This document shows positions 51,604 to 63,969 of a DNA stretch of 64,000 nt, piece after piece. Below the pieces are notes generated by a model, which searched no databases, was not told the DNA's origin, and saw only the letters and a list, made by a program, of their open reading frames with translations. The DNA lies in NCBI RefSeq assembly GCF_028209625.1, contig NZ_JAQLDU010000008.1, positions 46,283-110,282 of the forward strand, read 5' to 3'. The DNA is from Collinsella aerofaciens. GTDB lineage: Bacteria; Actinomycetota; Coriobacteriia; Coriobacteriales; Coriobacteriaceae. Each line of letters begins with the position of its first letter. The first letter of the stretch is position 1. A program made the translations under genes and the position numbers.

Positions 51604-51719
51604 GCTCTTTGGACTCCTATCGCGGCGGGCTCGCCGTACGGGTTATTATGGAATGCAGTATGCCGTGCGACCGCATGGCCGCCGCGGCAACAAGACTCAG
51701 TATACCCGGGGGAGCACCC

Positions 51720-54200
51720 ATGGAATCGTTGTACCGAAAGTATCGCCCGCTCACCTTTGACTCCGTGGTGGGCCAGCAGCATATCGTCTCGACGCTCGAG
51801 CACGCCATCACCGAGGGGCGCCTGTCCCACGCCTACCTGTTCTGCGGACCGCGCGGCACGGGCAAGACCACCATGGCGCGCATTCTGGCCAAGGCGCTGC
51901 TGTGCCGCAATGCCGAGGCGGCGCGCGCCGAGGGTGCAAGCGGCTGCATGCCCGACGGTACTTGCGAGGAGTGCGAGCTCATTGCCGAGGGTAACCACCC
52001 CGATGTCTACGAGCTCGATGCCGCCTCCCGCACGGGCGTGGACAATGTGCGCGAGGAAATCATCAACTCCGTCAACTTTGCCCCGGTGCGCGGCAAGTAC
52101 AAGATCTATATCATCGACGAGGTCCACATGCTCACGACGGCGGCGTTCAACGCGCTGCTCAAGACGCTCGAGGAGCCGCCGGCACACGTGATCTTTGTGC
52201 TGTGCACCACCGACCCGCAAAAGATTCTGGAGACCATCCTCTCGCGCTGCCAGCGTTTCGATTTCCATCGCATCGGCAACGAGGATATCGAGCGTCGCCT
52301 GGCATACGTGTGCGAGCAGGAGGGCTTCGATTACGACGATGAGGCGCTGGCTATCGTGGCGCGCCATGCCAAGGGCGGTATGCGCGACGCGCTGTCCACG
52401 CTGGAGCAGCTGAGCGTCTTTGGCAACGGTTCTGTGCATGCGGACGACGCCCGCTCGCTTTTAGGCGAGGTTTCGGACCAGATTCTGGGCGAGTTTTCCC
52501 GCGCCATTGCCGATCGCGATGTTGCCGAGCTCTATGGACTGATCCGTGCGCAGGTCGAGGAAGGAAACGACCTGCTGGAGCTGACGCGCGACCTGGTGGC
52601 GCATGTGCGTGACGTGTACGTTGCCTGCGTTGCCGGTGCCCGTGCCGAGCTGTTTGAGGGCGGCTCCGAGCAGGCCGAGGCGCTTGCTGCCGAGGCCGCT
52701 GCCTTTGGCGAGCATCCTGCCGACCGCCTGGCCCGTGTGCTGACGGTGCTCGACGATGCCGCACTGGAGATGAGGGGCGCGAGCGACGTGCGCCTGGTGC
52801 TCGAGATCGCCTGCACGCGCCTGGCACGTCCCGAGGCCGATTTAACGATTGAGGCATTGGCCGAGCGCGTGGCCCGCTTGGAGGCCATGGTTGCCAACGG
52901 CGCCGTGCCGGCGAGCGTGGCTGCTGCTCAGGCCGCCGCGCCTGCAGCATCCGTACCCGCTGCTGCCCAACAGCCGACGCTAATTTCGGGCGCTCGTGCT
53001 GCCGCTCCGGCGGCATCCGCTGCCCCCGCTGCTACGTCCGCGCGCCAGGGCGGTATGCCTTGGGACCGTGGTGCTGCTGTTCCGGCTGCCCAGCCTGCGT
53101 CCCGTTCTGCGTCCGTGTCAGCTTCCAAGCCTGCAGCGCCTGCACCTCAGCCTGCGCCGACTCCGACGCCTCAGCCCGTTGCGGCTCCCGCGCCTGCCAC
53201 CGCTCCGGCACCTAAGCCCCAGTCCAACAATGCCGCCCAGGTTGCCGCCGCCGGTACTGCCGAGACGCCCGCGGTCGAGGATGCCGGAGAGCTGCAGCGC
53301 AAATGGGCCGAGGTTGTCGAGCGTGTCAAGGCGCGTCAGGCTTCCTACGCGGGGCTTTTGCTCAATGCCCGCGCCACGGCTGACGACGGCTCCAGGCTCA
53401 CGGTCTCGTTCCCCGCGGGCTCGACCTTTGCCATCAAGATGCTTGGACGCGCCGACACGCAGTCGGTGGTCCTGCCGACAGTCAGTGCGGTCTTCGGTCG
53501 TCGTACCGTCGACTATGTCCTGGATGGGGGTGGCACGCCGGCTCCTCAACATGAGGAGCATTCTCCATCTGCACGGGCTGCGGTATCTGCGGACCCGCAA
53601 CCCGTGTCCTCGGCGGCCCCTGCATCCTCGAGCGCCAGCGCGACGCAGCCAAAAGCAGCACCGATAGCGGCGCCGACCCCGTCGGCGCCTAAGCCCGTCA
53701 TGGCCAAACCGGCTGCTCCGACACCCGCGCCCAAGCCTGCCTCGCCCGCGCCCAAGTCGTCTGACCTGGGCAAAGCCCCCTGGCTGCGCTCCGACAACCC
53801 CGCCGGCGCTCCTGCCACGGGCAAGCTCCCGACCGAGCCCGCGCCCCGAGCGCCCGAGCGCGCGTCCGCTCCCAAGGCTCAGCCCGCCGCGCCGTCTGCG
53901 CCATGGGAATCCGAGCAGGTTCCCTACGACGATGCCATGGTTGGCGGTTTTGTTGCCGATGCTGGTGGGGACGATCTGCCTCCGTTCGACGTGCCGGGTG
54001 CGGCGTCCGCGCCCAAGTCCGCTGCAACTGCCCCCAAAGAGGAGGACGCTCCTGCAGCTCCCTGGGAGTCCAACTCCGGTGCGGGCGGCCCCTTCGGCCA
54101 TCAGGGTGCAGCCCCGAGCATCCCGCAGACCGAGGACGAGGCCAAAGCCCTCATCCGCAGCGTCTTCGGCCAGTCCACCATCTTCAAGCCGGTGGAGTAG
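51720..54200 (+). CDS. dnaX: DNA polymerase III subunit gamma/tau
   Basis: 826-residue clamp-loader ATPase. Motifs: RKYRPLTFDSVVGQQHIV, Walker A CGPRGTGKTTMARI, zinc cysteines in CMPDGTCEECE, Walker B IIDEVHMLTTAAFNALLKTL and the SRC motif LSRCQRFDFHRI. Residues 390-826 are mostly Ala/Pro-rich linker with a folded segment near ELQRKWAEVVERVKARQASY, which in tau binds the polymerase alpha subunit. GGGGGAG precedes the ATG at 51720. Together with ybaB and recR downstream it forms the classic dnaX-ybaB-recR group, here interrupted by one minus-strand gene. Confidence 0.95.
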   Translation: MESLYRKYRPLTFDSVVGQQHIVSTLEHAITEGRLSHAYLFCGPRGTGKTTMARILAKALLCRNAEAARAEGASGCMPDGTCEECELIAEGNHPDVYELDAASRTGVDNVREEIINSVNFAPVRGKYKIYIIDEVHMLTTAAFNALLKTLEEPPAHVIFVLCTTDPQKILETILSRCQRFDFHRIGNEDIERRLAYVCEQEGFDYDDEALAIVARHAKGGMRDALSTLEQLSVFGNGSVHADDARSLLGEVSDQILGEFSRAIADRDVAELYGLIRAQVEEGNDLLELTRDLVAHVRDVYVACVAGARAELFEGGSEQAEALAAEAAAFGEHPADRLARVLTVLDDAALEMRGASDVRLVLEIACTRLARPEADLTIEALAERVARLEAMVANGAVPASVAAAQAAAPAASVPAAAQQPTLISGARAAAPAASAAPAATSARQGGMPWDRGAAVPAAQPASRSASVSASKPAAPAPQPAPTPTPQPVAAPAPATAPAPKPQSNNAAQVAAAGTAETPAVEDAGELQRKWAEVVERVKARQASYAGLLLNARATADDGSRLTVSFPAGSTFAIKMLGRADTQSVVLPTVSAVFGRRTVDYVLDGGGTPAPQHEEHSPSARAAVSADPQPVSSAAPASSSASATQPKAAPIAAPTPSAPKPVMAKPAAPTPAPKPASPAPKSSDLGKAPWLRSDNPAGAPATGKLPTEPAPRAPERASAPKAQPAAPSAPWESEQVPYDDAMVGGFVADAGGDDLPPFDVPGAASAPKSAATAPKEEDAPAAPWESNSGAGGPFGHQGAAPSIPQTEDEAKALIRSVFGQSTIFKPVE

Positions 54201-54221
54201 CTGCGCAGGCGGGTATACTGC

Positions 54222-54695
54222 TCAAGAAGAGAACCCCTTGCCCGGGCGCATCTGTATTTCGGACATGTGCAACGTGGTGCCGCGTATATCGCATTCGAGC
54301 AGACAGGCGCGTGACGGTCGGCCTAGGATGCTGAGGTCGATACGATACGTCGCATGGCTGTCCGTGTACTCGACTTGCTCGGCGTTGACGGTTGCTCCGA
54401 TTGTAAATAAAGAGCCCAGTTCGGCATCGACAATCTTGGAGTCCTTTATCTTGACCTTGAACTCTTGGTAGAGGGACGGGCTGTTGTAGTAAATGGTTCG
54501 GGTTCCGTCGGTGCATTCATCGGTCGTCTCCCATTTGACGACGGGCTGGTCCGAGCTGGCTATCAGCAGTTCTGCTCCAAAAGCTATGGCATGGGTGATG
54601 ATAACCAGTAATACCCAGACGACAAAGAGATAGAGAACCACATATGCAACGGGGTGTTTTGAGCGGATGTTTTGGAGTACGGCTGGGACATTCAC
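54222..54695 (-). CDS. Membrane-anchored protein of unknown function
   Basis: 157 residues from GTG 54695, which has GGAGGTG 7 nt upstream. One helix (about 17-42, VAYVVLYLFVVWVLLVIITH) is followed by an exported beta-rich domain (TRTIYYNSPSLYQEFKVKIK, TYRIDLSILGRPSRACLLEC). It is convergent with dnaX and splits dnaX from ybaB. Codon use looks less GC-rich than dnaX, so a later insertion is possible. Not recognised. Confidence 0.65.
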   Translation of the reverse strand: MNVPAVLQNIRSKHPVAYVVLYLFVVWVLLVIITHAIAFGAELLIASSDQPVVKWETTDECTDGTRTIYYNSPSLYQEFKVKIKDSKIVDAELGSLFTIGATVNAEQVEYTDSHATYRIDLSILGRPSRACLLECDIRGTTLHMSEIQMRPGKGFSS

Positions 54696-54847
54696 GAGGG
54701 CACCTCCAAATCGTCATCTATGACAATCAAATTATACCCAGCCGCCATGCGTGCCGCCTCGAGCAGCGGCTCGGCATTTTGCCATGTAGCCTTGTAGCCC
54801 TACGCATAAACTGCCTGGTTCCAGCTCTGCTAGATGTAGCTTGAGAT

Positions 54848-54883
54848 AATTATGCAACCTTGCATAATTCGACCTTGCATAAT
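54848..54883. repeat. TTGCATAAT repeats upstream of ybaB
   Basis: AATTATGCAA-CC-TTGCATAATT (54848-54869) is a perfect palindrome; a third TTGCATAAT follows in direct orientation at 54875-54883, preceded like the second by ACC. Probable protein-binding site or small repeat. Apart from this, 54696-55044 holds no gene; a TACGAT near 54963 may be a -10 box. Confidence 0.55.
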
Positions 54884-55044
54884 CTTGGGCGTGCGTCACG
54901 CTCAAGGACATGTATATCGACTGAGGTAGCGTGTCCGCCCCGCTTGCTTGCCCCGCGCCGTGGTACGATTTTTGAGTTTGAAAGTCCCGTCGCGCTCCGG
55001 CTGCCCTTGCAGCTTGTCGCGCGGCCGCACGTAAAGGAGCCATC

Positions 55045-55365
55045 ATGGCCGGTATGAACATGCAGCAAATGATGAAGCAGGCTCGCAAGATGCAGGAGCA
55101 GCTTGCCGCCGCGCAGGAAAACCTTAAGTCCCAGACCGTCGACGCCTCTGCCGGCGGCGGCATGGTCAAGGTGACCGTTAACGGCGAGATGGAGCTCGTC
55201 AACCTCACCATCGACCCCGATGCCCTCGATCCCGAGGACGTCGATATGCTGCAGGACATGATCATGGCTGCCGTCAACGAGGCCGTCCGCGGTGTCAACG
55301 AGCTCGCCAACAAGCAGATGGGCGCCATCACCGGCGGCCTCAACATCCCGGGCATGCCGTTCTAA
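55045..55365 (+). CDS. YbaB/EbfC nucleoid-associated protein
   Basis: 106 residues. Family features: [60 protein letters not shown] and a Gly/Pro/Met tail. It binds DNA as a tweezers-shaped dimer. AAAGGAG precedes the ATG. It is followed 13 nt later by recR. Confidence 0.93.
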   Translation: MAGMNMQQMMKQARKMQEQLAAAQENLKSQTVDASAGGGMVKVTVNGEMELVNLTIDPDALDPEDVDMLQDMIMAAVNEAVRGVNELANKQMGAITGGLNIPGMPF

Positions 55366-55378
55366 GACACGCATATAT

Positions 55379-55975
55379 ATGAGTGCCAACCATAGTCTGC
55401 AAAAATTGCTCGATGAGCTGGGCCGTCTGCCGGGCATTGGTCCCAAGTCGGCCCAGCGCATCGCCTATTACCTGCTCGAGGCCGATGCCGAGGAGGCGCG
55501 CCGCCTGGCCGAGGCTATCCTGGAGGTTAAGCAGGAGGTTCACTTTTGCAGCCGCTGCTTTAACTACGCCACGGCCGACGAGTGCTCCATCTGCCAGGAT
55601 TCGATGCGCGATACCACTCGCATTTGCGTGGTGGGCGAGCCGCGCGATGTCCAGGCGATTGAGCGCACGGGCAGCTACCACGGTCTCTACCACGTATTGG
55701 GCGGCGTGATCAGTCCCATGGACAAGATTGGTCCCGAGCAGTTGCACATTCGTGAGCTGCTGGCACGCTTGGGCCACGAGGACATCCACGAGGTCATCAT
55801 CGCCACCAACCCCAATATCGAGGGCGAGACCACGGCGAGCTACCTGGCCCGCACTATCAAGCCGCTGGGCGTTGAGGTATCGCGTCTGGCGAGCGGCCTT
55901 CCCGTGGGCGGCGACCTGGAGTATGCCGACGAGCTTACGCTTGGGCGCGCCATCGAGGCCCGTCGCACGATTTAG
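55379..55975 (+). CDS. recR: Recombination protein RecR
   Basis: 198 residues. Helix-hairpin-helix ([20 protein letters not shown]), a Cys4 zinc finger ([16 protein letters not shown]), a Toprim domain ([36 protein letters not shown]) and the Walker-like C-terminus [18 protein letters not shown] are all present. RecR acts with RecO/RecF to load RecA at gaps. The ATG at 55379 has no strong ribosome site and probably depends on coupling to ybaB. Confidence 0.95.
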   Translation: MSANHSLQKLLDELGRLPGIGPKSAQRIAYYLLEADAEEARRLAEAILEVKQEVHFCSRCFNYATADECSICQDSMRDTTRICVVGEPRDVQAIERTGSYHGLYHVLGGVISPMDKIGPEQLHIRELLARLGHEDIHEVIIATNPNIEGETTASYLARTIKPLGVEVSRLASGLPVGGDLEYADELTLGRAIEARRTI

Positions 55976-56180
55976 GTGGCGAGCCTGCTCCTGCCGTATG
56001 TCTTCATCGCGACGCACGGGGTAGCCATAATTTCCCCGTGCGACTGTAAGTTTGTTGTGCAACAAAGATGCTTTGTATCCGCTTATCGCATGGATGCTTC
56101 CACTCGCATCCTTAATTTGCCCATTCGTTGCGCAACCTTTTGGGTTCGCTGATACACTCAAATATGGATTCGAATGAATG

Positions 56181-56206
56181 CGCCGCTCCCGAGCGGCGTG
56201 TTTTTG
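56181..56206 (+). terminator. Terminator-like hairpin in the leader of the second kinase cluster
   Basis: CGCCGCT and AGCGGCG form a 7-bp stem with a 4-nt loop, followed by TGTTTTTGTT, only 15 nt before the start at 56221. A possible promoter (TTGCGC near 56127 and ATACAC about 18 nt on) lies upstream, so this may be an attenuator rather than the end of recR. Confidence 0.6.
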
Positions 56207-56220
56207 TTGGAGGAGAACGC

Positions 56221-57126
56221 ATGCGGCCCGGTGGTACTCAGACAAAGCGCGGCGCCGCGGTGCGCATGCGACGCCGACTGGGCTTGGCGCCGCGGGCGTA
56301 CGCACTGCTGTCTTGCTCGCTGGTGCTGGTCATAGCTGGCGTTTCTGCCTATGGCATGACCGTGCCGTCCATGATGCAGGCACATGCCGCACGCGAACCG
56401 CGCGTGGGGCATGAGGTCAAAAGTGACCTGGGGACCACGACTGGATATGCTTGGGCAAGTGTGGTCGCGCATATTGTGTTTGGCACCGGCGACGCGGACG
56501 GCGCCGAGGCCCCGGACAACGAAGTCACGCTTGCCAATGGCAAAACCATCGTGCTCACCAACACCAAGATCATCGATCGGTTGTCCAACAATAGCGTGGC
56601 GGCAACGGTGAATAAGGTCGAGCAGCAGAAGGAGCAGGACGCCCAGCAGTCCGGAAAGCCCGGTAGCTCGGATACTTCTGGCTCCGGCTCGGATTCGTCG
56701 AGTTCGGGCGGTGGCTCTGGGTCGGGTTCCTCTGCCGGAGGGTCTGGAAACGGCGGCTCGACGGGCGGCAACACTGACAACGATGCAAACTCCGGTGGCC
56801 TTTCCGCTGCTGAGGAAGAGAGCATTCACAGCTGGCTTGTGACCAAGTACAACATGCTCGACGGCTATGTTTCTCGTGCCAATGACGTGGTCTCGACCTA
56901 TAACTCTACGGGAGATCCCAGGCCGTGCGACAGCCTGGTCGGGGAGATGTTTGTCATTCGAGCCGAGTTCGGTCGTCAGACATTCTCGCCCCGGTCAAAG
57001 TGGTATCAGCAGTATGCCAATCTGTGGGGCTGTTACACCAACCTATGTCAATGGGTCGGCCATTACGGCGATGATGACGTCGCGCTCGGTAACTTCAACA
57101 ATAACGTGGCGGCGCTTGCCCTATGA
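56221..57126 (+). CDS. Membrane-anchored protein with Gly/Ser-rich linker
   Basis: 301 residues from ATG 56221 (GGAGGAG upstream). A basic N-terminus (RMRRRLGLAPRAYALL) precedes one helix (about 22-42). The exported region has a short domain, a Ser/Gly low-complexity linker (about 145-200) and a C-terminal domain with three Cys (PRPCDSLV, NLWGCYTNLCQWVGHYG). Its stop overlaps the kinase start. Possibly the outside sensor of the kinase/FHA pair. Family not recognised. Confidence 0.75.
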   Translation: MRPGGTQTKRGAAVRMRRRLGLAPRAYALLSCSLVLVIAGVSAYGMTVPSMMQAHAAREPRVGHEVKSDLGTTTGYAWASVVAHIVFGTGDADGAEAPDNEVTLANGKTIVLTNTKIIDRLSNNSVAATVNKVEQQKEQDAQQSGKPGSSDTSGSGSDSSSSGGGSGSGSSAGGSGNGGSTGGNTDNDANSGGLSAAEEESIHSWLVTKYNMLDGYVSRANDVVSTYNSTGDPRPCDSLVGEMFVIRAEFGRQTFSPRSKWYQQYANLWGCYTNLCQWVGHYGDDDVALGNFNNNVAALAL

Positions 57127-58967
57127 TGACCGATCTTGCATCCACCACACCACAATCGCTCGGTCGCGATCCCATGGTCGGCCTGCGCCTGGCGCGTGTC
57201 GACGGGTTTGAGCCGGCCATTGCGCTCGGTCAGGGCGAACTGCCTGCCTATCTGCGTCGTTTTACGATGCTGTTTGCCGACGATGCCACCATGCGCCGTG
57301 GCGGTATCGGCCGCGTGACGCGTGCCGTCAACGCCCAAGGCGAGGCCGTGGCACTCAAACAGCTCATCTTGCCGACGCGCGATGAGTTTGACGACGATGC
57401 CGCTCACGAGGCGCTGGTCGCCAAGTTCAAGGCGGCGTTTCGCGAGGAATACGAATGCCATCGCGCCCTTTCGGGCCTTAAGGGCTTTCCCCGCCTCTAT
57501 GGCTGGGGCGAGGTCGACGGTGTGCCTGCAATTGTCATGGAATGGGTCGAGGGCGAGACGCTTGCCCGCTTGCGTTCGCGACTTGCCGTGGACGATGCCG
57601 GACGCCTGTCGCCGCTTGTGGCGGCGCGTCTGGGTCGCGACCTGTTCGATCTGCTCTGCCGTATGAGCCTGGTGGGCGAGGGCTTTGTCCATCGCGATAT
57701 CTCGCCCGCTAATATTATGGTGCGTACGGCGCGTCTACCGCTTGACCGGCAGCTTGCCGAGGGCACCTTTGACCTGTGCCTGATCGACTTTGGCTCGTCG
57801 CTGGCGCTTGAGCCTGCGTCGGCCGTGGCCGGTACCGGCGGCAAGGCGTCGTTTACGGAGCGTTATGCCACGCTGCGTCGCGCGACGGTTGCCTATGCCC
57901 CGCCCGAGATGCTCACCGACGATATTCCCGACCTGCGCGCTTTGCGTATGTCGCCGGCGATTGACGTCTATGCCGCGGCAAGCACGGTTTACGAGCTCAT
58001 TGCCGGCATCGCGCCATACGAAACCGCGCCGAGCACTTCGGGCACCTCGGGTTCGCGCAAAAAGACGCGCGACATCGCGAGCCCCTACCGTCTCAAGATG
58101 GACACGCGGCCCGACTATCCCATTGGTGCCCATGCGCCCGGTTGCGATTTGACGCAGCTGCTTCGTCGTGAGCCCGATGTGGCGCTCGCCGCGGCCGAGC
58201 AGGCCCAGCAGCTGGGGCTTGAGCCGGATTCCGAGGAGCTACGCGATGCGCTGGCGTTTGTCGATGCCCAGCTGTTCAACGTGGTGATGGCCTGTCTGTC
58301 CAGCCATCAAAAAGATCGTCCCGAGCCGGCGGCGGTCGAGGCGGCGCTCTCGGCGTTTTGTGACCACTATGCGCAAAATGTCGGTCGTTCGCTCCGCGGC
58401 GAGCCGCTCACGCCGTGCCCCATGGATGCGTCCGGCCGCGCGGTTCGTCGCGCGCTGATGGTCGGCGCGGCGGTCGTCTGTGGCGTGGTTTGGGCTGCGG
58501 TCGTGGTTTCGGCCGCGCTGCTGGCGTCGGGCGCTCGCGTGACGGCGACTTTGGGATCGCTCGTGTGGCCTGGGTCGCTACCGGGTGTTATTGCCGCACT
58601 GGCGCTGGCGCTGCCAGGCATGGCCGGCGTTGTCGCGGGGGCACTTGCGCGCGATCGACGCTCGGGGTTCCTGCAGGGTGTGCTTGCGCTTTCTGCCTGC
58701 GAGGTTCCGGTACTGGCTGTGGCTGCATGTAGCGTATTTTCCCAACGCGCCGTGATGGGCGGCCTTGTTGCCGCTCTGGTTGCAACCTATACGCTTACGT
58801 GGTTTTTGCTTGCGATGGGCTTTGCCTTTGAACTTCCCGTTTCGGCACCGCGACGCACAAAAGCCCAGATGGCGACTCCGCTTGCCGGTGGAGCCGCAGC
58901 TGCCCGTACTTTTGGCGGACCTGTCGAAGTATCGTCCGATTCTATTTCTACGACCAAGGAGGCCTAG
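57123..58967 (+). CDS. Atypical Ser/Thr kinase with membrane C-terminus
   Basis: 614 residues. Kinase domain about 45-415: RRGGIGRVTRAVN, catalytic Lys in AVALKQLILP, FVHRDISPANIMV (Ser in place of the usual Lys after HRD), LIDFGSSLAL and VAYAPPEML. Insertions make it larger than a PknB domain. About five hydrophobic helices follow (440-570). The ATG overlaps the upstream stop (ATGA), and an FHA gene follows 3 nt later. No PASTA repeats. Substrate unknown; the FHA protein is the obvious candidate. Confidence 0.82.
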   Translation: MMTDLASTTPQSLGRDPMVGLRLARVDGFEPAIALGQGELPAYLRRFTMLFADDATMRRGGIGRVTRAVNAQGEAVALKQLILPTRDEFDDDAAHEALVAKFKAAFREEYECHRALSGLKGFPRLYGWGEVDGVPAIVMEWVEGETLARLRSRLAVDDAGRLSPLVAARLGRDLFDLLCRMSLVGEGFVHRDISPANIMVRTARLPLDRQLAEGTFDLCLIDFGSSLALEPASAVAGTGGKASFTERYATLRRATVAYAPPEMLTDDIPDLRALRMSPAIDVYAAASTVYELIAGIAPYETAPSTSGTSGSRKKTRDIASPYRLKMDTRPDYPIGAHAPGCDLTQLLRREPDVALAAAEQAQQLGLEPDSEELRDALAFVDAQLFNVVMACLSSHQKDRPEPAAVEAALSAFCDHYAQNVGRSLRGEPLTPCPMDASGRAVRRALMVGAAVVCGVVWAAVVVSAALLASGARVTATLGSLVWPGSLPGVIAALALALPGMAGVVAGALARDRRSGFLQGVLALSACEVPVLAVAACSVFSQRAVMGGLVAALVATYTLTWFLLAMGFAFELPVSAPRRTKAQMATPLAGGAAAARTFGGPVEVSSDSISTTKEA

Positions 58968-58970
58968 GTC

Positions 58971-59909
58971 ATGGCATCTCAAGTTGAGCTCACCCCATGC
59001 GGGGCCATGTTTGACATCTTTAAGCGCGCGGCGCATCTGAGCCATATCGAGCTGTGCGGCTTGGTGCTTTCGTCCCGTCCGCTCGCCGACGGCCGCAGCC
59101 CGCAGAGCCGAGCCGCCGATCGCTCTTGGGTTTCCCGCTTTATCGTTCGCGCGCCGGTCGGCACGCTTCAGCAGCGCTACTTTGCCGAATACGGTACCTC
59201 GGCTGCGCGTATTATGTCGCAACTGGCCCTGCGCCAGCGCAATCCCATGGACTCCACGGCTGTGATCAATATGGTGTGCGGTCCTGCAGGTGAACCGATG
59301 GTACGCGCGCTCGAAGAGTGCCATCAGGACACGAATCTCTATCGCAACGCGCTCGATCGCCTGTCCCAGGCGGCGGAACTCATGCCCGCCGAGCGCGCCG
59401 AGGCCGTGCTGGTGCTGTTTGTCGCCGTCGGTTGTTCGGCGGATGTGCGGTCCTCGGTGAACTATGCCATCGACTACGCGCACGCGACCTGTGGCGGAGG
59501 CACCTCCACGCCGCGTTCGCTTGGCATGTCGATGACCGCGGGCGAACGCGAACCCGCTCCGGCGCACCCCTTGGGCTTGCTGCGCGTACAAAACAGTTTT
59601 GTCGTGAGCGCCCCGCGCTGGATTCAGCCGAGTGAGCAGGGTGTTGAGATTGGTGCGCTGGCCACTGGTGAGGGCGATATTACCGACGTCGGCGACGATG
59701 TCTCGGCCCGCCATGCCCATATCTGGTGCGATGCTCAAAATATCTGGCACGTCGAGGACTTGTCGTCCACCAACGGAACCGTGGTGGTAAACGGGGCCAC
59801 GCGCGTCTGCATTCAGGTCGAGCCCGGCCGTTCCGCCCAACTCAATCCCGGCGACGAGCTCAAGCTCGGCGAATCCACTACCTACGCCATCCTCTTCGGT
59901 GCCCTCTAG
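58971..59909 (+). CDS. FHA-domain protein of the second kinase cluster
   Basis: 312 residues, no membrane segment. Residues 1-215 are a helical region without a recognised family (FDIFKRAAHLSHIELCGLVL, FAEYGTSAARIMSQLALRQR). The C-terminal FHA domain (about 225-310) has GVEIGALATGEGDITDVGDD, SARHAHIWCD and EDLSSTNGTVVVNG. The leading Arg of a standard FHA (GR) is replaced by Ala. GGAGG lies before the ATG. Last gene of the cluster. Confidence 0.8.
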   Translation: MASQVELTPCGAMFDIFKRAAHLSHIELCGLVLSSRPLADGRSPQSRAADRSWVSRFIVRAPVGTLQQRYFAEYGTSAARIMSQLALRQRNPMDSTAVINMVCGPAGEPMVRALEECHQDTNLYRNALDRLSQAAELMPAERAEAVLVLFVAVGCSADVRSSVNYAIDYAHATCGGGTSTPRSLGMSMTAGEREPAPAHPLGLLRVQNSFVVSAPRWIQPSEQGVEIGALATGEGDITDVGDDVSARHAHIWCDAQNIWHVEDLSSTNGTVVVNGATRVCIQVEPGRSAQLNPGDELKLGESTTYAILFGAL

Positions 59910-60024
59910 CCAGTCCCGCCAAATGGTCCCTCCGTCCCCAAGGGATCATTTTGCTCCCGGCAGTCACCCGAGGTAAACCTTTACCGCCCGCCTATATTTG
60001 CCGAAATTACACTTGACGGCGGGG

Positions 60025-60285
60025 TACAATAAACCCGCATGCGGATTTCCGTTGCGGGCGCTTCCCATCGCCGGGGCGTGCCCGGGAGCATCCGGCATGC
60101 GGCCTTTGCGGCGCTCGGTCATGTGCAAGACGGGCGGTCGGGTCTGTGGGGCGCATCAGTTGCCCCTCGCCTCGGCATGTCTTCTCTCCACGCCACGTAC
60201 CTGCTGCTGAGCCTGCCTGCCAGATGATTGGAAGCAACAGCGTAAATCCCATCACGCCAATATCCCGGCGATCGCCGGGGCCTGT
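60025..60285 (+). ncRNA. Possible structured leader RNA before PFOR
   Basis: A TACAAT -10-like box (60025-60030) is followed by about 230 nt without a gene. GGATTT (60043) ... GCTTCC (60060-60065) can pair with GGAAGC ... AAATCC (60230-60249), closing a long structure with inner hairpins such as CCGGG/CCCGG (60071-60085) and GGGGC/GCCCC (60149-60166). The palindrome CCCGGCGATCGCCGGG (60264-60279) lies next to the ribosome site. It could be a cis-regulatory leader or a 6S-like RNA; the -35 is poor. Confidence 0.3.
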
Positions 60286-60311
60286 ATACCTATATGAGAG
60301 GAGAGGGGTAT

Positions 60312-63851
<3,540 letters not shown>

Positions 63852-63929
63852 GTCTCCCACCGCAGGATCTGAGGGCTGACCTTCGCGGACGTCCTCGGAC
63901 ATGAAAGAACCCCCGCTGCGCACTGAACT

Positions 63930-63969
63930 GCCTCCCATTTCTTGGACACAAGAAATGGGAGGCCTTTTT
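63930..63969 (+). terminator. Terminator after PFOR
   Basis: GCCTCCCATTTCTTG and CAAGAAATGGGAGGC form a perfect 15-bp stem with loop GACA, followed by CTTTTTA. Confidence 0.85.

Noticed and set aside
51604..51719. Small SRP RNA gene upstream of dnaX, where many bacteria have it
   Set aside because: The 116-bp gap lacks the conserved apical loop and is too short.
60025..60285. TPP riboswitch before PFOR
   Set aside because: The CTGAGA and ACCTGATCTGG core elements are absent; the CTGCTGAGCC segment is not in the right context.
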